Of a stretch of DNA of 64,000 nt, positions 24,561-33,600 are shown piece after piece. Numbering within the stretch: the first letter of the stretch is position 1; every line of letters starts with the position of its first letter. Under the pieces are notes generated by a model. It was not told the origin of the DNA. It did no database searches and was given only the letters and a program-made list of their open reading frames with translations. The position numbers and the translations under genes were made by a program. The DNA comes from Apiotrichum sp. Y4204 (taxonomy: Eukaryota; Basidiomycota; Tremellomycetes; Trichosporonales; Trichosporonaceae), in assembly GCA_025531455.1 (NCBI GenBank), contig JAMYHL010000037.1, positions 310,001 to 374,000 on the forward strand, written 5' to 3'.

Positions 24561-24587
24561 AGCGCTAGCGCTCACGTTTATAAACGT
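24561..24587. repeat. Two adjacent perfect palindromes at the LINE 3' end
   Basis: AGCGCTAGCGCT (24561..24572) and ACGTTTATAAACGT (24574..24587) are each perfect palindromes, separated by one base, in the 70-bp segment between the LINE stop codon and the tRNA. They could form hairpins in the element RNA and serve as a reverse-transcriptase recognition signal (inference). Confidence 0.85.
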
Positions 24588-24614
24588 CGGCAGGTTGGAG
24601 GTGCTATGAAGTTA

Positions 24615-27600
24615 CTATGTGTTCGTAGGGAGGTCATGCTCGTCGCGCTTTCTCTTAAGTGTGGCGGCAACGAATTGTTGTTTGTGTGGCCTCCTATGAG
24701 CGTGGTCCGGTGTTGCCGAGTCCGGGCTGCGTGGGCGTTTTGTTGGTGGGGCTGGGTGTGCGAGGGGTAGGTTTCCTGCTCGGTTTCGGTGGTTAGTCGG
24801 CTTGATTTTGAGGGATTTACGCGGGGGGTTATGCCGTGGAGGGGGAGGATTGGTCAAGGTGTGTCGTGTGTTATGTGTTTGGCCTGAGTGCGTTGGTTGC
24901 ACTATGGTTGCTGATTCCCTTGAGGGCCCGGTTATGCGTTGGTGGTGTGCCCGTGAAGCTTCAATAACTCGGTGAACTTCTGCTGCTGTCTCGGGGGATG
25001 GGTCGGCTAGTAGTCGGGCTAGGACGTCTGGGTGTGGGATTCTGGAGTGTGTCGCTGTCATGTGGGTAGATCCTGTTGGGTCGGCATGCGACATCTGATG
25101 ACTTATGCGTGCTAGGAGCCTGGGGTGGGGTACGCGGGTAGGAATATAGTTGGCGAATTCCTCGTCTGTGAACGGGATATTGTCCGGAATCTCCATATTG
25201 GTAGGAGTGATCACAGAGGGGTCATTTGGGGTTGGAGGGTCGGTGGGCTGTATTGTGTTCGTGCGGGGTCGGGGCATTGGGGTGGTGGCTGGGATCGGAT
25301 GTGGGGGGCTCGAGGCTGGGGCGTTCGATGTGGGTCTAATGCGTTTGGGTTGGGTGACTGGGGTGGTGTCGCTGCGGTCAGTGTTGGCGTCGGTTCTAGT
25401 GGTAGTGTTGGGGTTGGCGGGAGACCGGATACTGGTCTGGCTTTGAGGGTTGGTGATAGGTGAGGGGTGGATCGTGTGAGCGTTCGTGCCATTATGGTTA
25501 GCGTTGGTGGTAGAGGTGGTGTTGGTGTTGGCGTTGGTGATGGCTGCGGAGTTTACGATGGCATTGGGGTTGATGGGATCATATGTATTAGTCTGGGTTC
25601 GGGTGTTGGTGTCAAAACGGGGGTGGGTCGTGGGGGCGGTCGAGCTTGTCGTGGGCTTGGCCGGTCTGGACGCCCCTTTGGGTGGTGCTTGGCGTATACG
25701 GATCAGTTTGTATCCAGCGGGGTTCGGGCGCGCGACGTCCGGTTGGGGCCCCCTCAAGGTTGAGGATCGCGGTTTGCCTGGTTTGGACGTGGTGGTGTTG
25801 GTGGTGGTGGTGGTGGTGATGTCTTGTGGGACTGGGGTCAATCTGATCCAGGCTCCCCAGACTGTAGCTGCGACCGATACGCATGCTCGGTACATTCGAG
25901 ATTGGTGCCATGGTTGTAGTGGGTTAGGGGGGGGAGACGTGTAGCCATGATAGTAGGAACCTGTGAAGGGGGATTCGTGGGAGAATGTTAGTCTGGTATA
26001 TGTCCGCCAGGCGGATGCAACTAGTGCAGGATCGAAGTTTTGCCGATCCGGGTACGTTACGTGGCGCGGGGGTCTTGGTGGCTTGGAGGTTTGCTCAGTG
26101 ATCGCTTTGGTGCGAATTGTTTCTAGTGTTGGGCAGTGGATGAAAATGTGAGCTGTGTCGGCCCAATTGTGGTGGCAGAGGGGGCATTCTGGGTCAGTGT
26201 TGTATTTTCTAAAGAGCGTTGCAGGGGTGTCCAATAGGTTGGTGCGGGTAAGGTATTGTAGTTTAGGGAGAAATTTAGCTGGGGAGATGGTATGGAAGTA
26301 TGGGTCGCATGGGACTCGGGCTAACATATACTCTCCTTTGAGTCTGAGAAAGAGAGCGGTGGGGAGCTGTGTTAGGGTGTGTTCATGGGACGATCTCTGG
26401 ATGGCCAGTCGCCAAGTGTCGTTCATGTATCCGTTTCTCCCCATGACGGCATGGTTGGGCATGAAAGCTGTTGGGGGGGGTAGGATGGTGTGCAGGATGT
26501 TGAGGGTATTCGTGTTTTGGTCAGTGTTTGGCGGATATGATGAGTGGAGGTGAGGTGAATGGGCCCGCTTCGCGAGTAGGTCCGCTGTGTTGTTGAGGCG
26601 TGATCGGATGTCGGTATTGAGCGTGTGGGCTTTGACGTGGGTGACCGCAATTGCGCAGGGAGGTCTTATTTTGGCCTGTGTTTGGATCATGGCCATTCGT
26701 AGTACTGCTATGACTTCTCTGAGGGGCTTTGCTTGCCAGGTGAGGTTAAAGATGGTGTCGTCCGACTGAATGTGGCGTGCGGTCTGCACTGCTGATTGGT
26801 AATCTGTCACAATCTCATGAGAGGAGTTAGGGTCGTATTGTGTGGCTAGGAGCGCCGCGGCTGTAGCCAGGATCTCTGCGTGCCCTGCGTGAGATTCCAA
26901 TCCTGAAAGTGAGTATGTGACGGACTTGTTTGTTGGGCCCACAATCGCCGCGGAGGTTGATGGGGGGTTTATGGATGAGAGACGTGTGTCTGTGGGGTGG
27001 CGGTATGACTCGTGGTGGCTCCCGTCCGTCGCCCATATAGACAACGTGGAATCGTGGTCTGGGATGTTAACGGTTGTCCCTGTTATGATATCCATCGGGG
27101 GTTGAAGGAGTTGGAGAAATCCGGATCTCCTGCGTTGACGCGGCACAAGGAGGGAAGTGTCATGGTGAGCCAGAATCCGGGGCCATGGCGTGTGTTGCCA
27201 CCTTGATCCGTCATTCGCGCTGGTGACGAGGAATGTGCTGACCGGGATGTTGTAGGTGGCGTGGGAATATGGAGGGAGAGGTATGCGTTTGGAGGGGTCT
27301 GAGGAGAGATGGTGGTCACTGCAGAGGGTGGCGTGTGCTGCCGATAGAGTGTGGGCCATTGAGCACGAGGAGATGTGGTAGCTAAGATCCGTTGGGGTGA
27401 TTTTGAGATTCGCGCGGCCCAGTGCCGTTCGAGCGACCCTCCATGCGTGCGGCACTGGTGGTTTCCTCAGTATCTGGGTTTCATGCGTCTGTGTCTGGCG
27501 TGGTGTGGGGTGTAGGAGGGGGTTGACGCAACATTGGTGAGGCGAGCATGTCCAATTGGCCAGGGTCATATGTGCGGCTAGTGCGAAGGGTTCGAATCGG

Positions 27601-30600
27601 TGATTGAGGGCTCGAAGGGTAGTCAGTACGGCCAATTCTGCATTGATGGTTCTGATGGATGGGAAGCCAAAACCTTTGTGTTCTATTGGGAGGGATAGCA
27701 GAGGGTGTGCAGTGGCCGGTAAGTATAGTGCTTCACATACTTTGTCGGCAAGTTGTTTGTCCGCTTTGGCTGCATCCACCTCAGTGAGAGGTTGGTGTGC
27801 GAGCAGTGGGCGGATTTTAGGAATAAGGATTCCCCATGCTATGCGACGGGCCACATTCAGGTTCAGTGCTGGGGATCGTGGGATGGAGAAGTCGATGATG
27901 ATGTTACTAATCTTGATGGCTGAGGCATGGGGGTCGTCAATGAATGTCTTGAGGAATGACGGAGACCGGTCGACAGGGATGGAGCGTAGGTGCCCGTTGA
28001 TGATCAGTTCTACATGGCTCGGGAGACCTAGGGGGGTCTGTCCATATACCGCGCAAGTTGTTTTCTGGGACCAGGCCGTTACGATGCCATATGTGGCTTG
28101 AAATTTTTCCGCTAGGTCTGTAAGTTCTTCCAGCTCCCGCCAGCTTCTGCTGAATAGTACTGAGTCGTCCATGGCTTCCACTGACAACAGCTTGAGTCGT
28201 AGAAAGTCGGGGTGTGTGTGGGGGTTAAGTTGTTGACGTGTTGTCAAGGTTGGCGCGCGATGCCCTTCGCAGTCGTTCAGCCAGTGGTGAAGCATGGACA
28301 TTGTGAGGGTGTATTTGATGGGGCTTGCAGCGTCCCCTTGTTTTAGCTGGCCGGTCGTGAGAATCGGGGGTCCGATCCCGTCTTGTGTCCTGACGAGTAG
28401 CTGGACTGACTCAGCTCGTGCTCGTTCGAAGTCAATGAGGGAGGCGGGGAGGCCATATGCTGTGACTGCATCTTCGAATCCTGTGGGGGATAGAAAGTCG
28501 AATCCCTTCATGTGATCTCTTTTGATGGTGTAAAGAGATGTCTTCATTCGTTGCGCCAGCTTATGGACCGAGGCCAAGAATGCTGTGAGATCGCCAGTTT
28601 GAACGCCTTTTTGTGTGGCGATCTGTGTGGGTGGGATGAGGCCGGCTTTCCATGCGGTCTTTTGGAGGAAGTGCGCTAGCCAGGCGGCAATGATCGATTG
28701 GATGAGATTCGCGAACACGATGCCGCGGTAGTTCGTGGGCCGAGTGGGGTCTCCAGATTTGTAAAGGGGGGACAGGAAGTTGTCTTTCAGGGGTTTCGGG
28801 AATGAGTTGGTTTTGATTGCGTAGTTGCATACTGATAGGACACATTGCAAAAAGCTTTCAGGAGCGCGTTTGAGCATCCATTTTTCCATGCCGTCCGGCC
28901 CCGGGGACGGGCATGGGTTTCCCGAGTTGAGGATGAGCCTGAGATCAGGTAGGGACATCAGTGCCGGCCACGCGTGGGGCTTGGGATCACGTGTGATGGA
29001 ACGCTTGAGTGCTCGGATCGTTGGGGATGTCAGCCATGGTTTTGGAACCTGTGTTGGGATGGGTGGGCGTTGGAGTAGGGTGTTGAAGTGATGAGTGAAA
29101 GCTTGCAGTTTGTGTTTCGGAGACGTGAGGAGGTTACCTTCGGGCGACAGGATTGCCGGGGCGTTCGTGATGTGGTGGGTTCGGAGTAGACGTTTGATTG
29201 GTCCCCCTCTGAGGGCACGAGCGTAGTTGGCCTCAATCTCTGTCGTTGACGGGGAAAAACTTGCTGATGGGTGAAACTTACGAAGTTGGGTCGCGATTGA
29301 GTTGCGCAGAGTTCTGAGTGCTTTAGGGCTTGTTGGGTCGTGTTCTGATAGTTGGTTGGACAACGAAATCAGTTCCTGTTCTATTGGGGAGAGCGATGTT
29401 GCAGTTACGTCAGGGTGGAGCTTCATCCGTCTGATCAGCTTTTTTGTCGCCTCTAGATGTGTCTTTAATCGCGATTCCTGTGGGCTGGGTGCGGGGCGCC
29501 ACATGGCGTTTGGTGGGTTTTTGTACTTTCGGACGAATGATGCTTCGGCAGCCTGCGCCATGGCCTCTTGGATTTCTTCAATCGCCCGATTGTGTGAGGC
29601 CTCATCGACAATTGGCGCAATGGTGAACGGGGCAAGGGCCTCGGCCATGGCTGTGAATCGGGGATCCTCGCGGTCTTTTGGTCTAAGGTACCGTGGTTGG
29701 ATTCTTGTGCGGAATGTAGATCGGGGCAGGGATAGATTGGCAAGAGATAGGTGTGTGATAACGGGTCGATGGTCGGTGTCTGGTACGGTTCGGTTAGGGA
29801 TAGTGATGTCTGCAATTCTGAGGGAGGGGGAGCAAGTGAGTCGATCAATAATCCGGTGACTGGTGCCTTGGTTTCGCCTAGTGCCAGGTGCGGCGGGCTG
29901 TGCTCCGCGCCCGAAGGTCCAGTGGGTACGAACATTGGTGTGTGGAAATTGGTTCCAGGAGTCAATAGCATTATGTATTGCGAGGAAGTTACGGTAGCAG
30001 ACCTGTCGTGCGCGATGGAGTGTGCTTCCTTCGATGGACATCTCCCAATCGTTCAGTACACAGTTGAAGTCTCCCAGGATGAACCAGTGATCAATGCCCT
30101 GGATTAAGGAGCTGATGTAGTCCCAGAAGTTCTCGTATTCGACCTGGGTATTTCTCGAGCCATCGGGGGTTGGGGCGTAAACTGTGATTGCTCTTACAAT
30201 AGTCGGCCTGTTGTTGACCGGGAGGATCAGGTCAGCCATTGAGATTCTGCCCAGTAGGTCGTTCGGGACGGGGGGAAGTTGGGGAGATGTGTAAGCGATT
30301 GATCGGTGGATGAATGTCGCAGTGCTGGAGGACTGCTTTGTGGGGTGACAGCTAGTGACCATTGAGTATGCAGGATGTGTCCATGGTGGGAGGTGGAGGT
30401 GTCTTAGACCGTACTCTGAAAGCGCGATGACATGTGGGAGAACCTGATCTACTAATAGAGTAAGTGCGTCTAATTTTGGAACGTTATAGGGTGTCATGCT
30501 CGTGCAGTTCAATGTTAGCGTCGACAGGATGTTCGGTGCTGGTAAATGGGCCGCTGATGCCTGAGGGAGGATGATTATAAGTGATATGACGGGATTATGG

Positions 30601-33600
30601 GTGATTTGCAATGGTCTTTTATATATACACATGCATATGAGGAGGGCTATAATGAGGTTCATTCCGTGTTGATGGGGGGTGCTTTGCACTGGTATAATAG
30701 TGGCAGGCGAGTCGGCGGGTCGTGTGGCAACAGGGGAGCTTGGGCTTTGAGCGTCTGATTCATCAAGCCTTTCGTGCTGTCGTGTGATCTTTATGTTGTG
30801 CTCGGCGCGTGCTTGTTGGACCGTTGTTGTCGCGGCGGGGGGGTATGTCTGGGGTGGATGTGGATTTAGTGAGGCTGCGTGTTGGGTTGTGAGGCTGACG
30901 ATTTTGGGGGGGTGAGGCGGACCGGGATACCCAAAAGCGCGGTTTCCAGGTGGGTCTGGTAGGTGGGTGGGTGGACGAGGGGGTGGCATGGGTTGTTTGG
31001 GTGTCGCTAGCGTCCGTGGGGTTCTTAGTGGGGGATTTGGTATTACGGGACCAGTCTGAGTCATTGTGGGGCGTAAGGGGGCATTCTGAAACATTGCGGG
31101 GTGTCTGGTTCGGGGGGTTTGTGGGGTTGGTTGTGTGTGTGTGCAGAGAAGTGTGCAGCTTGGGTGAGCTAACTGGGTCGGGCCGGGAGGGCGGTGTTTC
31201 ACGGCTTGACTGGCATGTGAGTATTTTGATATTACTGTATAGTCAGTGGGGAGGGGTTCAAGGGGGTTGGAGTCGGTGCACAGCGGGATATGTGCGGTTG
31301 GGGGGTTTGGTGGGTGTAGTGGATCACTAACCTCATCGATTTCCATGCGGCCTTTTCCTTTGCCAGACGGATCCGGGGGAGAGAGGGGGGCGGTAGTCTG
31401 CACGGGGTTGTTGGCGTCTTGTGTCAGGTTGTCACTAGTGATCGTGCTCGACGTGATCAGGTTTGACGGACCAGGTCCGAAGTTTGAGAGGAAGGTTTCG
31501 ATCGAAGGGGGGGCTTCGAGGCGGGGGAAGTTCACAGGGCACTCTTCATGGGTCTCGAGTTTCTGCTGCCACTTGGTCTTTTCATCAAGCAGTGTTTTAA
31601 GTTGTGCGGAAGCTGACTCAATGGCCTTGCGTAGTAGTTCGGTGTCCGCCGCGGGGGTGTTCAGAACGGACGCCATCATGAGGGAAGTGGTTTTTTGGTC
31701 AATCGTGGATCTCAACGACGTGATTTCGTTCTGGAGGTCCTGGATCCGGCGCGAGAAACGGAGGGTCTGATTTTGGTGTTTATTGGTTGTTGCCTGGTGT
31801 TCTGACAGTGCGAACGTGTTCATTGTTTGAGTGTGGGACGTCATGGCTACGTATTTGAACAGGCCGCCAAGGGCGTTACGGGTCTGCTTGTTGTCTTCGT
31901 GGAGGGCTGCTGCGGTTTTCTCCTGGGCCGCGGAGGCCTTAGTTAAGGTGGTGTCCAGGCGTTGCGAGAAGCCAGGGCCGTTGCGAGGGTTTGTGAGCAT
32001 GCGGACGTTGAAGCCGCCCTCCATGGCTTTAGTGAATGTGGTAACCACAAGGATTGCCGATGGGATGGGGATGTCGGCTAGGTTGTTGAGGACGAAATGG
32101 AACACCGTGTAGTCGCTGAAGGTGATGGTGCCCCAGCGTGTGTGAATTCCAAGGGTATTGCAGATGTTGACGACTCGAGGCATGGGATCCGGGCGGGGCT
32201 GGCTACGGCGATCTAAGTCTGCAAGATACTGGCGGACTAAGAATTTGGCAAGGTATTTGAGTTGGTCTTCAGTGAGGGTATCCTCCGCTGCTAAGGCGAG
32301 TGTGGCGGGTCCAGGGGAAGGTATGATGTTGTTGATGCGGACGAAGTGGAAGTCGAACCAGGATCCTCCAATCTCCGCTTGGAATGGGGTGTCGCGTTCC
32401 GACGAGTGCTTAATGAGGGCATCTACGTCCCAGGGGGTGGGGAGGTCGATGTGAAAGGAGGGTTGAGCGGTTTGGTTGTTCAGAGGTTGGAGATTCCCCC
32501 AGGGACGGGCATCGTGGATATTGAGGGACGCGCAACATTTCTTCGCGAATTTGAAGGCGGCGTTCTTGTCTGGGACCGCGGACTTTCCTTCGGCATGGCG
32601 CTTCGAGGTTGAAAGGGTGACCTTGCAGACGGCTACTGCAAGTTTCGACGTGGAGGGGCCAGTCATCCAGAATGCCGCGATGTCGCGTTTGAGGAGTCTA
32701 ACGCGGAGCGTGTGGAGTAGGTTGATAGAGGCCACGCCGTTTTGGAGTGCGTCGGGGGTGAAGCGGATTCTCATAGTGCGGTCGACGAACGAGTTGCCGC
32801 GGCTGTCTCCGGCTCCGGGTTCGACAAATAGAGATTCGGGGTCGATTTGGATGTCCGTGGGGAGGTTGAAGCCGTCGTTGATATGTTGGAGGATGAGACG
32901 GGTCTTGGTGAGGATCGCTGCAGTAGACGGGCCCGAAAGGCCAAACAGTAGGAGCTCGAGGTCCGCATATGAGGGTTTCGCAAATGGGTCGGCGTCAAGG
33001 GACATGCCCTCAGTATCGATGACATCGTCGTCGAGTGAAATCAGATTGGCGGCTTCATAGTCGATTGTTGAGGAGAGGGCGAGGTGTGCCCCGGGATGGG
33101 GAGCCGAGTCGGGGGGGATATTACTGGTGGCCATTGAAATTAGCGAGGTAGGGAAGGATGGGTGTGGTGGTGAGTATGTTAATGGGGTGAGGGGAGGTGG
33201 TAAATGTGGGTAGCTGTCAGCTAAGAGGGGCAGCGTCGTCGGGCATTTAATCTGATGAGCAGCAGGTTCTTTTGCATGCGGGTTGGGGTAGGTAGCTGGG
33301 TGTGTGGGGTTGATCACAAGGGACCGGTGAAGTCGGAGTTCGCAGAGTGTGGGACGGGGCGTCACTGAGGTGTGTTGTAGGTCATGCGTTGGGGTTAGGG
33401 GGGCGTGGGCGTGTGTGTGCGGGGACAGGAGATCTAGATCGGCCAGATCGAGGTGGGCGCAAGTGGCGGCTTGTGAAGGGCGGGATGGATGTCGAATCCA
33501 GTTGTTTATGGGCGGCGTGCGTAGTGAGAGAGAGGGGGGGGTTTGGAGGTGGGGGGTCGTACCCAGGATTCGGGTTGACCTCAACAATCGTGAATCATGG

